Shown in pieces: positions 53,928-63,821 of a stretch of DNA of 64,000 bases. The first letter of the stretch is position 1. Every line of letters starts with the position of its first letter. The position numbers and the translations under genes were made by a program. The stretch lies in NCBI RefSeq assembly GCF_002797915.1, contig NZ_PGTY01000005.1, positions 1 to 64,000 on the forward strand. Reading direction: 5' to 3'. The stretch comes from Yoonia maricola. GTDB taxonomy: Bacteria > Pseudomonadota > Alphaproteobacteria > Rhodobacterales > Rhodobacteraceae. A model generated the notes under the pieces. The model was not told where the DNA came from. It did not search any database and saw nothing but the letters and a program-made list of their open reading frames with translations.

Positions 53928-55130
53928 ATGTTTGATTGGATCAAAGGCAAAGGTGCCGCGACGGGCACATTGATGGTGGCACTGGCGTTGCCCGCCTCTG
54001 TCACTGCACAGGAAGTCGAGCTTCGGATGGAAAACAACAGTGGTCCGGTTTTGACCGGGACGCTATTAGAGGTCACTGACACATCATTTGTGATCAATTC
54101 AACCTTGGGGCCGATGCGCGTGTCGCGCGATATGTTCTCTTGTTTCGGTGCGGGATGTCCAACAGACGCCAGCGCAGAAGCTGCCGGACCGATTGTATGG
54201 GATGTTTCTCTTTGGGGAAGCCGCCGCGCATTTACCGAACATGTTGAACGTCTGGCAGAGTTGGTCGACGAAAAGACTGGTGGTGAGTTCACTTTGAACA
54301 TCGACTACGGCGGTCTGTCGCCCAGCCGCGAAAACCTGGATAATATCGCTGCTGGTACGTTCGAGATGGCGCAGTTCTGCAACGGCTATCACCCCGAAAA
54401 GACACCGCTTCTTTCCGTGCTGGAACTGCCCTTCCTTGGCGTTTCTTCGCTGGAGCTGGAGCGTGAGTTGTCCGTTGCGGTTTATAACCACCCGGCTGTC
54501 GTGGCAGATATGTCGCGCTGGAACGCGACCTTGTTGATGCCGTCACCCCAGCCGCAGAACAACATCATCGGGGTTGGCCAACCGCCGATGTCACTTGGGT
54601 CTTTTCGTGGCATGACGATCCGGTCTTCTGGTGGTGTTGGTTTGGCGATTGAGGCGCTTGGTGCTGAATCAGTTACCATCCCTGCACCTAATGTCCGTGA
54701 AGCATTGAGCGAAGGCAGCGTCCAAGCTGCCGCTTTTGCACCACATGCGCATATGGCGTTCCGTACCGTCGAAAGCGGTGTCTGGTGGACATCAAACCTG
54801 AACCCCGGCACGTCGAACTGCCCCGTTGTCGTGAATACCGATGCGCTCGACAGCCTGTCGACGCCAAACCGCGTGGCACTGCTGTCATCCGTGGAAGAGG
54901 CCCTTGATCACTATGTGGATTACTACACCAATGTGACGATGGCTGACTGGGGTCCGGCGATGCAAGAGAACTTTGTCATGGAATTGAACATCAATGATGA
55001 AATTCTTGCAGCGATTGACGAAGAAGTTGCTGCCCCGGCTGCGCAGCAGTGGATCGCTGTCAACAGCGCTGCAGGCCTGCCTGCCCAAGAGCTTTATGAT
55101 CTTGTCACAGATATGATCGCGGCATACTGA
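53928..55130 (+). CDS. TRAP-type (DctP-like) binding protein with extra N-terminal module
   Basis: 400 residues from ATG 53928 (AAGGA upstream). A signal peptide (~26 residues after MFDWIKGK) leads to an unusual ~50-residue beta-rich module (MENNSGPVLTGTLLEVTD, GPMRVSRDMFSCFGAGCP), like the small domain placed before binding or OmpA domains in other roseobacter proteins. A DctP-type binding domain follows (WGSRRAFTEHVERLAELVDEKTGG, then AAGTFEMAQFCNGYH). No dctQ/dctM membrane genes are adjacent. It could serve a transporter elsewhere or act as a sensor. Confidence 0.8.
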   Translation: MFDWIKGKGAATGTLMVALALPASVTAQEVELRMENNSGPVLTGTLLEVTDTSFVINSTLGPMRVSRDMFSCFGAGCPTDASAEAAGPIVWDVSLWGSRRAFTEHVERLAELVDEKTGGEFTLNIDYGGLSPSRENLDNIAAGTFEMAQFCNGYHPEKTPLLSVLELPFLGVSSLELERELSVAVYNHPAVVADMSRWNATLLMPSPQPQNNIIGVGQPPMSLGSFRGMTIRSSGGVGLAIEALGAESVTIPAPNVREALSEGSVQAAAFAPHAHMAFRTVESGVWWTSNLNPGTSNCPVVVNTDALDSLSTPNRVALLSSVEEALDHYVDYYTNVTMADWGPAMQENFVMELNINDEILAAIDEEVAAPAAQQWIAVNSAAGLPAQELYDLVTDMIAAY

Positions 55131-55136
55131 TCATTG

Positions 55137-55160
55137 CTTGGCCAGCCACGGCTGGCCAAG
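55137..55160. terminator. Bidirectional terminator hairpin
   Basis: Perfect 11-bp arms CTTGGCCAGCC and GGCTGGCCAAG (55137-55147, 55150-55160) lie in the 40-bp gap between two converging genes. No long T-run on either side, but stem strength and position fit a shared terminator. Confidence 0.8.
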
Positions 55161-55170
55161 TTGCACCGCC

Positions 55171-56028
55171 CTATTGTGCGGTGCGCACTTTCTGGGTTTG
55201 TACGCCCAACCCATCAATCCCAAGGCGCATGGTTTCACCGCCCTTTAGATAGGTCTGCGGTGTCAATCCCATCCCGACGCCGGGAGGTGTGCCTGTCGAG
55301 ATGATATCACCAGGCTGAAAGCTCATGAATTGTGAGCAATATGAAACGAGATGCGGGACTTTGAACACCATGGTCGCGGTTGATCCGTTTTGGTGGCGCG
55401 TGCCATCCACCTCAAGCCACATGCCAAGCGCGTTGTAATCTCCGACCTCGTCAGGTGTGACCAGCCACGGACCGGTTGGGCCGAAGGTATCGCAGCCTTT
55501 GCCTTTGTCCCATGTGCCAGCGCGTTCGATCTGGAATTCGCGTTCGGACACGTCATTGATAACACAAAAACCAGCGATGTGATCCATCGCCTTGGCTTCA
55601 TCGATATAAGCGCCGCCTTTGCCGATCACGATACCAAGTTCGACCTCCCAATCGGTCTTTTTCGATCCGCGCGGGATCACGACATCATCGTCTGGTCCGA
55701 TAATGGCCGAGGTCCATTTGTTGAAAATCACCGGTTCGGGTGGCACGTCCAGACCGCTTTCCGCGGCGTGATCGGCATAATTCAGACCAATGCAGACAAA
55801 CTTGCCAGTCCCACCAACGCAGGGACCAAGCCGCAGATCGTCTTGTGGGGTGCCGTCAACCAGCGGCAGGGTGGCAACATCAAGATCCTTCAGGCGTGTC
55901 ATACTGTCCGGCAACAATACATCGCCCACAATGTCGGCCACGTGACCAGACAGATCGCGCACGCGGCCTTCATCATCAAGACAGCCGGGTTTTTCCTGAC
56001 CTGTTGGTCCATAACGTAGTAATTTCAT
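55171..56028 (-). CDS. FAH-family hydrolase, probable 2,4-diketo-3-deoxy-L-fuconate hydrolase
   Basis: 285 residues from ATG 56028, fixed by AGAGGA upstream (the frame is open 56 codons further, unlike the family). Fumarylacetoacetate-hydrolase landmarks are FVCIGLNYADHAAESG, metal ligands in DWEVELGIVIG, and ISTGTPPGVGMG. It would cleave a C-C bond of an acylpyruvate; in the non-phosphorylating fucose route this gives pyruvate and L-lactate. The substrate is inferred from context (sugar ABC importer, dehydratase, SDR, fucU). It is the last gene of the minus-strand catabolic operon. Confidence 0.85.
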   Translation of the reverse strand: MKLLRYGPTGQEKPGCLDDEGRVRDLSGHVADIVGDVLLPDSMTRLKDLDVATLPLVDGTPQDDLRLGPCVGGTGKFVCIGLNYADHAAESGLDVPPEPVIFNKWTSAIIGPDDDVVIPRGSKKTDWEVELGIVIGKGGAYIDEAKAMDHIAGFCVINDVSEREFQIERAGTWDKGKGCDTFGPTGPWLVTPDEVGDYNALGMWLEVDGTRHQNGSTATMVFKVPHLVSYCSQFMSFQPGDIISTGTPPGVGMGLTPQTYLKGGETMRLGIDGLGVQTQKVRTAQ

Positions 56029-56057
56029 GTGGTCCTCTGACATCAAAGAATGGGGAT

Positions 56058-56088
56058 GTCGCAGCCCGAGGGAGAAGCAGGCTGCGAC
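56058..56088 (-). terminator. Hairpin after the sugar-binding protein gene
   Basis: GTCGCAGCC and GGCTGCGAC form a 9-bp stem with a 13-nt loop in the 70-bp gap between the binding-protein stop and the hydrolase start. Such intra-operon hairpins usually stabilise the binding-protein message or limit read-through, raising the binding protein over other products. Confidence 0.65.
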
Positions 56089-56098
56089 AGTCGTGTGA

Positions 56099-57046
56099 TC
56101 AATCGTAAAGAACTGCCTGAATTTCAGGGTTATCAATATTGGACTGATCATAATAGTAGAAACCAGTGTCGATGACCTCTGGCAGGTCCTCACCATTCAT
56201 CGCAGCAACTGCGGCTTTGACCGTTTCATAGCCGATGCCGACGGGGTTTTGCGTGATCGCACCGGCCATCAAACCGTCGCGGATCGCATCCGTCTGTGCC
56301 TTGCCAGAATCGTAGCCGATGATAGTCACGCCTTCGGTGCCCATCTCGCGGGCGGCATTCACGATCCCGATGGCAGAGCCTTCGTTGGTGCCGAACATGC
56401 CGTCCAGATCAGGGTTTGCCGTCAGGATGGCCTTGGCGACCTCGGTGGATTGCAGTTGATCGCCGGCACCATATTGGACGGTGACAACTTCGATATTTGG
56501 ATAGGCGCTTGCCATCTGGTTCAGGAAACCATCGCGGCGGTCAATGCCGGTGCGGCTTGTCTGATCATGTGCGACAACGGCAACGGTGCCTTCACCACCC
56601 AGAAATTCTGCCATTTTATCAGCGGCCAGCGCGGCAGCAGCGACATTGTCGGTGGTGGCGGTGGCCATCGGGATGTCACTGTCAACACCGCTGTCAAACG
56701 CGATGACCGGGATGCCCGCCTCGGCTGCTTCACGCAACAAGGGGATGGCGGCCTGACTGTCGAGTGCTGCAAAACCAATTGCAGCGGGGTCATTTGCCAA
56801 CGCGGCTGCCAACATATCAATCTGACGGTCGACCATGGTTTCATTGTCTGGACCTTCGAATGTGATCCGCACGCCAAGTTCTTCTGCGGCTTGATCGGCC
56901 CCGGTTTTGACGGCCTGCCAGAACTGGTGCTGGAACCCTTTGGATATCATGGGGATATAGACTTCGTCCTGGGCGCTGACGGTGGACGCAGACCCCAGAG
57001 CAAGTGAGGCGCTAAGGGCGCCAATAACTACGCGACGTGACAACAT
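56099..57046 (-). CDS. Sugar ABC transporter substrate-binding protein (RbsB-like)
   Basis: 315 residues from ATG 57046, with the strong Shine-Dalgarno GAGGAGG upstream. The leader LSRRVVIGALSASLALGSASTVSAQ precedes a class-I periplasmic binding protein fold (ISKGFQHQFWQAVKTGADQAAEELG, GIPVIAFDSGVDSD, GYDSGKAQTDAIRDG). It belongs to the ribose/fucose-type group. With the permease and ATPase genes it forms the importer for the sugar degraded by this locus, most likely L-fucose or a close analogue. A hairpin follows the gene. Confidence 0.92.
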   Translation of the reverse strand: MLSRRVVIGALSASLALGSASTVSAQDEVYIPMISKGFQHQFWQAVKTGADQAAEELGVRITFEGPDNETMVDRQIDMLAAALANDPAAIGFAALDSQAAIPLLREAAEAGIPVIAFDSGVDSDIPMATATTDNVAAAALAADKMAEFLGGEGTVAVVAHDQTSRTGIDRRDGFLNQMASAYPNIEVVTVQYGAGDQLQSTEVAKAILTANPDLDGMFGTNEGSAIGIVNAAREMGTEGVTIIGYDSGKAQTDAIRDGLMAGAITQNPVGIGYETVKAAVAAMNGEDLPEVIDTGFYYYDQSNIDNPEIQAVLYD

Positions 57047-57111
57047 GTGATTTCCTCCTCGGTTGTCGTTTAACCTGACCGCAGTGTTGGTCGGGTTTTG
57101 GTAATGCCTTG

Positions 57112-58119
57112 TCAGTTGGATTTTTTGCGGCGCATCATGTCGGCGTAGACGGCCAGAATAATAATTGCCCCGGTGACAACGGTTTGCCATTCCTGCGCAA
57201 CCGACAGCACGCGCAGCCCGTTGGTCAGCACTGCCATGATCAATGCGCCGATCAGTGAGCCAAGGATCGACCCTCGGCCACCAGACAGGGATGTGCCGCC
57301 GATGACGACTGCGGCGATGGCTTCAAGCTCGTATCCAAGGCCCAAGGCGGGTTGTGCAGAGTTGAGGCGTGAGGCGATCAGCAGACCGGCGATCCCGACA
57401 ATGGCACCGGCCAGTGCATAAATCGCGATTTTCCAGCGGTCTGTATTGACCCCTGACAGGCGCACAGATTCTTCGTTCGAGCCAAGCGCAAAGCAGTAGC
57501 GCCCCAGCACGGTCCGGTTCAGGATGTAAGCGGTGACCATTGCCACGATGAACAAGATCAGCACACCGTTCGGAATAGGCACAGACGGGATGATGTCGCC
57601 AATGATGGACCCCCGCGAGATTTCGCTAAAGCCCGGCGTGTCGTTGAAATAGATCGGGCGGGTGCCTGAAATCACGAGGCTCAGCCCCTTGAGGATCAGC
57701 ATCATGCCAAGGGTGGCAATAAACGGCGGGATCGCCATCTTGGCAACAAACGTGCCCGATAACGCGCCACACAAGGCCCCTGTTAGCACCGCGGCAATGA
57801 CACCCAGCATCAGCGGCATACCGGCATAGGTCAAAACCACGCCTGTGATCACCGCGCAGAATGTCATCATCGTGCCAACCGACAGGTCAATGCCGCCGGT
57901 GATGATCACCAGGGTGACCGCAATCGCCAAGACGCCATTGACAGATGTCGCTTGCAAAATCGCGATCATATTTGACGTCTGCATGAAGTTGGGCGAAGCA
58001 ATCGAAAATCCGATCAACAAAATAATCAGACTTGCGAAGGCGAGAACGCGCTGGTGGGTGCCTGCCGCGATGATGCGCGACAAGGTTGCAGTTGGGGCAC
58101 CGGGTGTGCTGGCAGTCAT
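57112..58119 (-). CDS. Sugar ABC transporter permease (RbsC-like)
   Basis: 335 residues, about ten transmembrane helices, of the BPD_transp_2 (RbsC/AraH) group. Landmarks are [16 protein letters not shown] and [22 protein letters not shown]. It overlaps the ATPase stop by 4 bp and precedes the binding-protein gene by 65 bp. It forms the membrane channel of the importer. Confidence 0.93.
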   Translation of the reverse strand: MTASTPGAPTATLSRIIAAGTHQRVLAFASLIILLIGFSIASPNFMQTSNMIAILQATSVNGVLAIAVTLVIITGGIDLSVGTMMTFCAVITGVVLTYAGMPLMLGVIAAVLTGALCGALSGTFVAKMAIPPFIATLGMMLILKGLSLVISGTRPIYFNDTPGFSEISRGSIIGDIIPSVPIPNGVLILFIVAMVTAYILNRTVLGRYCFALGSNEESVRLSGVNTDRWKIAIYALAGAIVGIAGLLIASRLNSAQPALGLGYELEAIAAVVIGGTSLSGGRGSILGSLIGALIMAVLTNGLRVLSVAQEWQTVVTGAIIILAVYADMMRRKKSN

Positions 58120-59642
58120 ATTACATCCTCCGTGCCCACAGATGCAGTGTCACGCTGTGTGGCCAATTCCATAATCTGTTCCTGGGTTGTCGCGGCACCG
58201 CCAGGCAGTATGCCGGTCAAACGCCCCTCGCACATCACCGCGATGCGGTGGCTGAGGCGCATGACTTCGGGCAATTCGGATGAAATCACGATGATCGCGC
58301 ACCCTTGCGCTGCCAGATCCTCAAGCAATGCGTAGATCTCTGATTTGGCGCCCACATCAATGCCGCGGGTCGGTTCATCGAAGATCAGCACATCGCAGTC
58401 GCGCAAAAGCCATTTGGCGATAACGACCTTTTGCTGGTTCCCGCCTGACAAAAGCCGCACGTCCTGCATGTCGGACGGGGTGCGGATACCAAGTTGGTCA
58501 ATATATGCCAGCGCGGTATCATTCATCGCGCCTTCGTCCAGAACGCCCAATCTGTTGGTAAATTCACCCAGATGCGCCATCGCTATGTTGGCCCGCACGG
58601 TCATATCCACAGCAAGGCCAAAATGTTTGCGATCCTCAGAGAGGTATCCGATGCCCGCCTGCACGGCGGCATTTGGTGTGCGGATATCAACCTGCTGGCC
58701 ATGCACGAAAATCGCACCACTGTCTTTGGGATCAGCGCCGAAGATGATCCGCGCCACTTCGGTCCGGCCCGCGCCCATCAGGCCCGCAAAGCCGAGTATC
58801 TCACCCTTGCGGACAGAAAAGCTGACGTTGCGCACGTCTTTGCCATGCGACAGGTTTTGGACCTCCAGTGCCACGTCGTTGCGTGTTGTGTCGGGAATGT
58901 CAGGGGCGTTTTGGGTGACTTCGCGCCCGACCATCAGTTGGATGATCTTGGACAGTGGGGTGTCTGCCGCATCCACGGTATCAATATATGCGCCATCGCG
59001 CAGGATGGTCACGCGGTCAGCGATGCGCTTGATCTCATCCATACGGTGGCTGATATAGACAATGCCCACACCATCCGCCTTGAGCTTTGCGATCACCTTG
59101 AACAGCTCGTTTATTTCGGCATCGTTCAGCGCGGCGGTGGGTTCATCCATGATCAGAACGCGTGGATTATAGGACAGCGCCTTGGCGATTTCGATCAACT
59201 GTTGGCGCGCAATGGTCTGCGTGCCGACCTGCGTGCGCGGGTCCATGGCGAGGTTAAGTGAAGCGAAGATTTCGGCTGTTTTCGCGTTCAACGCGGGCTC
59301 GTCCAAACGGCCAAAGCTGCGGCGCGGCTCACGTCCGATCAGCACATTCTGCGCTGCGGTCAGATCGTTCATCAGGCTCAGTTCCTGATGGATGATCCCG
59401 ATACCAAGGTCTTGGGCCGCGCGTGGCCCGTCAGGTGTGGCTGGCTGGCCGTCTACGAACATTTCGCCCCCGTCGCGGGGGTAGATGCCAGACATGATTT
59501 TCATCAATGTTGACTTGCCAGCGCCGTTTTCGCCCATCAGCGCGTGCACTTCGCCCGGCTGCAGGTCGAACTGCACTGCTTTGAGGGCATGAACACCCGG
59601 AAAGCGTTTCTCGATCCCTCTCATCTCGACTAGAAATGTCAT
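58116..59642 (-). CDS. Sugar ABC transporter ATP-binding protein (RbsA-like)
   Basis: 508 residues from ATG 59642 (GGGAGGG upstream; a GTG/ATG further up is unlikely). Two nucleotide-binding halves: the first with Walker [11 protein letters not shown] and [10 protein letters not shown], the second with a degenerate P-loop ([10 protein letters not shown]), [15 protein letters not shown] and [13 protein letters not shown], as usual in RbsA-type ATPases. It powers the importer and overlaps the permease gene by 4 bp. Confidence 0.94.
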   Translation of the reverse strand: MTFLVEMRGIEKRFPGVHALKAVQFDLQPGEVHALMGENGAGKSTLMKIMSGIYPRDGGEMFVDGQPATPDGPRAAQDLGIGIIHQELSLMNDLTAAQNVLIGREPRRSFGRLDEPALNAKTAEIFASLNLAMDPRTQVGTQTIARQQLIEIAKALSYNPRVLIMDEPTAALNDAEINELFKVIAKLKADGVGIVYISHRMDEIKRIADRVTILRDGAYIDTVDAADTPLSKIIQLMVGREVTQNAPDIPDTTRNDVALEVQNLSHGKDVRNVSFSVRKGEILGFAGLMGAGRTEVARIIFGADPKDSGAIFVHGQQVDIRTPNAAVQAGIGYLSEDRKHFGLAVDMTVRANIAMAHLGEFTNRLGVLDEGAMNDTALAYIDQLGIRTPSDMQDVRLLSGGNQQKVVIAKWLLRDCDVLIFDEPTRGIDVGAKSEIYALLEDLAAQGCAIIVISSELPEVMRLSHRIAVMCEGRLTGILPGGAATTQEQIMELATQRDTASVGTEDVI

Positions 59643-59675
59643 GTTTTGGCCCTCCCAAACCAAATCAATCCCGCG

Positions 59676-60422
59676 CTAGATCGTAACGCCGCCGTCCACC
59701 AAAACGGCCTGACCCGTGATGAACCGGCTGCCATCCGACAGCAGATGCACGACCGTTGGTGTCAAATCATCGACCGTGGCCAAACGCCCCATGGGTTGGC
59801 GCGCGATAAAGTCTTTTTCCGCCTGAACAGGGTCCGGCGCGGATGCGATGCGCCCTCGTAATGACGGTGTATCCACTGTGCCGGGGCAGAGCGCATTGCA
59901 GCGCAGGTTCTGCGTGACAAAGTCGGCGGCAATTGCCTTGGTCAGTCCGATGACAGCCGCTTTGGTTGCACCATAGGCGGTGCGGTTCACGAACCCTTTT
60001 TCTGATGACGCCATCGAGGCCATGTTCAGCACCGCAGCGCTGCCCGTCGTTTGCGCACGGCGCAAAAGCCCCGGAATGAACGCGCGGCACATGCGCACCA
60101 TTGATGTGACATTCAGGTTCACTGCGAAATCCCAGTCACTGTCTGTCAGATCGAGAACAGTGCCATGGTGCACAACGCCGGCACAGTTGAACAGGCCATC
60201 CAGATCAGGCAAATCGGCGGCAAGGGCTGTGATGGCGGTGGGGTCTGTAACATCAAGCACGCGGGTCTCAATCCCTGACACGCCGTCCAGCGCCGTCAAT
60301 AAATCGCCGTTCACATCCGTCGCGATCACCTCTGCGCCTGCGGCAGCACAGGCCCGCGCACTGGCCGCACCAATGCCTTGCCCTGCCGCCGTGATCAGAA
60401 GTGTTTTATCGTTCAACGTCAT
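59676..60422 (-). CDS. SDR dehydrogenase, probable 2-keto-3-deoxy-L-fuconate dehydrogenase
   Basis: 248 residues from ATG 60422 (GGGAGG upstream). A classical short-chain dehydrogenase with the NAD-binding TAAGQGIGAASA, NCAGVVHHG and the YGATKAA active-site box. KDF 4-dehydrogenases of the non-phosphorylating fucose route are such proteins, and the TAAGQGIG start closely resembles them. It lies between the UxaA-family dehydratase and the ATPase gene, with gaps of 14 and 33 bp, so is part of the operon. Confidence 0.85.
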   Translation of the reverse strand: MTLNDKTLLITAAGQGIGAASARACAAAGAEVIATDVNGDLLTALDGVSGIETRVLDVTDPTAITALAADLPDLDGLFNCAGVVHHGTVLDLTDSDWDFAVNLNVTSMVRMCRAFIPGLLRRAQTTGSAAVLNMASMASSEKGFVNRTAYGATKAAVIGLTKAIAADFVTQNLRCNALCPGTVDTPSLRGRIASAPDPVQAEKDFIARQPMGRLATVDDLTPTVVHLLSDGSRFITGQAVLVDGGVTI

Positions 60423-60436
60423 GTTTGCCTCCCCGC

Positions 60437-61960
60437 TCACATTACTGCGCCGATCTGCCAAGGCACGAATTCGACCCCGCCAAAACCCAGTTCTTCGCTT
60501 TTTGTCTGTTTGCCGGATGCGACGGCTATGAACATCTCAAAGATGTCGGCCCCCTTATCGGCAAGCGGCACGCCTTCGCTGACAATATCACCGCAGTTGA
60601 TGTCCATATCGTCAGACATGCGCTGATACATTTCAGAGTTTGTGGCGATTTTGATGCAGGGTGTGGGCATGTAACCCGACACTGATCCGCGCCCTGTCGT
60701 GAACACGATCAGATTGGCACCAGAGGCAATCTGCCCCGTCACCGAGCACGGATCAAAGCCGGGGCTGTCCATAAAGACAAAGCCTTTCTTGTCGATCTTT
60801 TCGCCAAACAGATAGACATCTGTCAGGGGCGCGCTGCCGCTTTTGGCGACAGCACCCAGCGACTTTTCAAGGATGGTGGTCAGCCCGCCCCGTTTGTTTC
60901 CGGGACTTGGGTTATTGTCCATTTCGCCGTGATTGCGGGCGGTATAATCTTCCCACCACCGGACACGATCGATCAGTTTTTTGCCAACTTCTACCGATGC
61001 GGCGCGCCGGGTCAAAAGATGCTCTGCGCCATAAATTTCCGAGGTTTCGGACAGTATTGTGGTGCCGCCATGCTGTACCAGCATGTCAGAGGCCACACCA
61101 AGTGCCGGGTTGGCCGTGATGCCGGAATAGCCATCAGATCCACCACATTGCATGCCCACCGTCAGATGGGAAATCGGGGTTGGTTCACGCATGGCTTTGT
61201 TCGCCAGTTCCGCAATGCCGCGCAGTTCTGCAAGACCTTTTTCAATGGTTTTGCGTGTGCCACCTTCTTGCTGGATCGTCATATACCGCAACGCGCCATC
61301 CGCACGGATAGGACGGCCCCCCACAAGGGCGGAAACCTGCATCACTTCGCAGCCAAGCCCGATCAATAGGATACCACCAAAATTAGGGTGTTGCGCATAA
61401 CCAGAAAGCGTGCGGAACAGTGTCGCATACCCTTCGTTTTCGCCCGACATCCCGCAGCCGGTGCCATGGGTGATTGGAACAATCCCATCAACATTGGGGA
61501 AGGCATCCAGCAGGCCGGACTTTTCCGCCGCTTCCGCGATGAACTTGGCCACAGAGCCGGAACAATTGACCGACGTTAGGATCCCCAGATAGTTGCGCGT
61601 CCCGACACGCCCATCGGCGCGGTGATAGCCCTCAAACATGCGTGCATCGGTGGCGGCCTTAAGCGCGGTTGCGGCGGTTGCATGGGCATAGTCGCGCGAA
61701 TGTTCACCCATGCTGAGGTTTTGAACATGCACATGTTCGCCGGGCGCGATGTCGACATTGGCTTGCCCGATGGTTTGCCCATAACGCATGATATTCTGAC
61801 CGGCGGCAATCGGCACTGTCGCAATCTTGTGACCCTGCTTGATTGCACCAAGCGCCGTGACCCCAGCCGCACAGATATGTTCGCCCGCGCCAATGTCTGC
61901 CAATGCAATCGCCACGTTGTCTTGTGGGTGCAGGGTGATCGACCTTGGCGCTTGGCTCAT
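60437..61960 (-). CDS. UxaA-family sugar-acid dehydratase
   Basis: 507 residues, altronate/galactarate-dehydratase family: an N-terminal SAF domain (~1-95) fused to the large iron-dependent dehydratase domain with DGRVGTRNYLGIL, PITHGTGCGM, MQCGGSDGYSG and GRGSVSGYMPTPCIKI. Altronate itself is unlikely here because no uronate isomerase or tagaturonate reductase is present; L-fuconate or another 6-deoxy/hexonate is a better guess, replacing the enolase-family fuconate dehydratase of other bacteria. AGAGGA precedes the ATG. First gene of the minus-strand operon, divergent from the GntR gene. Confidence 0.85.
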   Translation of the reverse strand: MSQAPRSITLHPQDNVAIALADIGAGEHICAAGVTALGAIKQGHKIATVPIAAGQNIMRYGQTIGQANVDIAPGEHVHVQNLSMGEHSRDYAHATAATALKAATDARMFEGYHRADGRVGTRNYLGILTSVNCSGSVAKFIAEAAEKSGLLDAFPNVDGIVPITHGTGCGMSGENEGYATLFRTLSGYAQHPNFGGILLIGLGCEVMQVSALVGGRPIRADGALRYMTIQQEGGTRKTIEKGLAELRGIAELANKAMREPTPISHLTVGMQCGGSDGYSGITANPALGVASDMLVQHGGTTILSETSEIYGAEHLLTRRAASVEVGKKLIDRVRWWEDYTARNHGEMDNNPSPGNKRGGLTTILEKSLGAVAKSGSAPLTDVYLFGEKIDKKGFVFMDSPGFDPCSVTGQIASGANLIVFTTGRGSVSGYMPTPCIKIATNSEMYQRMSDDMDINCGDIVSEGVPLADKGADIFEMFIAVASGKQTKSEELGFGGVEFVPWQIGAVM

Positions 61961-62012
61961 GTCGCGGTTCCTCTGGCGTGTCAGCGGTGCGTTTCGTAAG
62001 GTAACGACTAGC

Positions 62013-62044
62013 TTGACTTGCTACACATGTCAACTAACATGTCA
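62013..62044. promoter_or_regulatory. Promoter with embedded operator repeats upstream of the GntR gene
   Basis: TTGACT (62013-62018), a 16-bp spacer and TAACAT (62035-62040) form a plus-strand promoter. ACATGTCA occurs twice, at 62025-62032 and 62037-62044, 12 bp apart (about one helical turn), covering spacer and -10. TTGAC and GTCAA (62029-62033) also form inverted arms. The placement suggests that the adjacent FCD-type GntR regulator represses here, affecting both divergent units. Confidence 0.55.
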
Positions 62045-62060
62045 GTTTAGGATAGGACGC

Positions 62061-62765
62061 ATGCCGGAACCAAAACCAATGCTCAATATCGCAGGAATGG
62101 ACGGACCACTGGGCCAGCGCGTTTATACAGCGTTGCGCGACAGTATTCTGTCCATGGCGCTTGCGCCGGGAACTGTGTTGCGCAAAGGGGCCCTTTGCGC
62201 GCAATTGGGCGTCTCGCGTTCGCCTGTGGCAGAGGCGTTGGGCCGGTTATCGACCGACGGCCTTGTCGATATTATTCCGCAATCGGCCACCCGTGTTTCG
62301 CGGTTTTTTATTCCTGAACTGCGCGAGGAGAACTTTCTGCGCGAGGCCATCGAAGTGGCCGCTGTCCGCAAAGTGGCGCTGGAACGGACCAACGCCCAGT
62401 TGATGAAGTTGACACGCAACATCCGCCTTCAGGGCTTGCTTGTCGAAGACCAGGATTTTCAGGGCTTCTTTGAGGCGGATTTGGAATTCCACGATCTTAT
62501 TCTGGCGTTTACAGGTTTTCCGAAAGTCGCCAATGCCGCGGCGCAAGTGTCGCTGCAATTGCAACGCGCGCGCGTTTTGATCCTGCCAGAAGAGGGGCGC
62601 CCGGGCGAAGCCGTGGCGGAACACAAGGCCATTTTGTCTGCGATCGAAGCTCAGGACGCGACGGCGGCACAGATTGCCATGTCGCAACATCTTGGTCAGT
62701 TGATCAAACGGATAGAACCGTTGGAGCTGCAGCACCCTGAATTTTTCCGCCCCAACACTGCGTGA
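62061..62765 (+). CDS. GntR/FadR-family transcriptional regulator (FCD type)
   Basis: 234 residues from ATG 62061 (ATAGGA upstream). An N-terminal winged HTH (GQRVYTALRDSILSMALAPGTVLRKGALCAQLGVSRSPVAEALGRLSTDGLV) is followed by an all-helical FCD effector domain (FLREAIEVAAVRK, FFEADLEFHDLILAFTG, HKAILSAIEAQDA). FCD regulators respond to sugar acids or other small acids, so a pathway intermediate such as fuconate or KDF is the likely inducer. It is the first gene of gntR-aldo/keto reductase-fucU. Confidence 0.92.
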   Translation: MPEPKPMLNIAGMDGPLGQRVYTALRDSILSMALAPGTVLRKGALCAQLGVSRSPVAEALGRLSTDGLVDIIPQSATRVSRFFIPELREENFLREAIEVAAVRKVALERTNAQLMKLTRNIRLQGLLVEDQDFQGFFEADLEFHDLILAFTGFPKVANAAAQVSLQLQRARVLILPEEGRPGEAVAEHKAILSAIEAQDATAAQIAMSQHLGQLIKRIEPLELQHPEFFRPNTA

Positions 62766-62768
62766 GGT

Positions 62769-63821
62769 ATGATGGACCTATCCACAACACACCCGCTGAA
62801 TTTACGCACGCAGACACCTGTGAATCTGTCGCAACTGGGGTTCGGGGGTGCGCCGCTGGGCAATCTTTATCGCAAGATTGAAGAGCACGAGGCGCAGGCA
62901 ACACTGGATGCAGCATGGAACGCGGGTATCCGCTATTTTGACACTGCCCCGCAATACGGGCTGGGACGGTCCGAACTGCGCATGGCCGAAGCTTTGCGCC
63001 GGTTTGATCGCAATGCCATGATCCTATCGACTAAGGTCGGGCGGGTTTTGGAGGATTGCGCGCCCGAAGACGTCACGCCAGAGGCTTTCGTTGATGTGCC
63101 GCAAAAACGGATCGTCTTTGATTATACCTATGACGGGATCATGCGCAGCTATGCCGATAGCATCGCCCGTCTTGGCACCGACCAGATCGACATGTTGTTT
63201 TTGCATGATATCGATGCCGGTACCCATGGCGCAGCAGGCGAGGACGAAAAGCTGCGCGAGTTGTTCAGTCGCGGGGGATACCGCGCGCTGACCGAATTGC
63301 GTGAAGCGGGACAAATCGCGGCGATTGGTGCGGGGGTGAACACTTGGCAAATCTGCGAACGCCTATTGGGTGAGGCGGATTTTGACGGCTTCTTGCTTGC
63401 CGGGCGCTATACGTTGCTGGAGCAAGATCCGCTTGAAACCTTCTTACCGCTTTGTGTGCAGCGCGATGTTGGGATCATTCTGGGCGGGCCTTATAATTCC
63501 GGCATCCTTGCAACCGGTGCCGTGGAAGGCGCGCGGTATGATTATGCTCCCGCGCCGCCGGATATTCTGGAGCGGGTGCACAAGCTCGACGCTGTTTGTG
63601 CGGCGCATGACACGCCATTGATTGCAGCCGCGTTGCAGTTTCCCTTGGGCCACGGGGCAGTGAAATCGGTGATCCCTGGCGGTGCCACCCCGCAGGAAGT
63701 CCGCCAGAACGTTGATATCTTTCAAACCAAGATCCCACCCGCGTTGTGGTCTGACCTGAAATCCGAAGGTCTGATCCGCCATGACGCGCCTGTCCCAATG
63801 AGGCCTGTTGATGCTGCGTAA
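62769..63821 (+). CDS. Aldo/keto reductase, probable L-fucose (D-threo-aldose) dehydrogenase
   Basis: 350 residues, an AKR TIM-barrel enzyme. Catalytic tetrad candidates are Asp and Tyr in YFDTAPQYGLG, Lys in LSTKVGR and His in LFLHDID. It resembles D-threo-aldose 1-dehydrogenases, which oxidise L-fucose to the lactone with NAD(P). Three bases separate it from gntR and its end overlaps fucU by 11 bp, tying it to fucose use. ATG 62772 is an equally possible start. Confidence 0.85.
   Translation: MMDLSTTHPLNLRTQTPVNLSQLGFGGAPLGNLYRKIEEHEAQATLDAAWNAGIRYFDTAPQYGLGRSELRMAEALRRFDRNAMILSTKVGRVLEDCAPEDVTPEAFVDVPQKRIVFDYTYDGIMRSYADSIARLGTDQIDMLFLHDIDAGTHGAAGEDEKLRELFSRGGYRALTELREAGQIAAIGAGVNTWQICERLLGEADFDGFLLAGRYTLLEQDPLETFLPLCVQRDVGIILGGPYNSGILATGAVEGARYDYAPAPPDILERVHKLDAVCAAHDTPLIAAALQFPLGHGAVKSVIPGGATPQEVRQNVDIFQTKIPPALWSDLKSEGLIRHDAPVPMRPVDAA

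Noticed and set aside
56099..59642. Ribose transporter (RbsABC)
   Set aside because: The proteins belong to that family, but no ribokinase is nearby, and fucU with a non-phosphorylating gene set points to fucose or a related 6-deoxy sugar.
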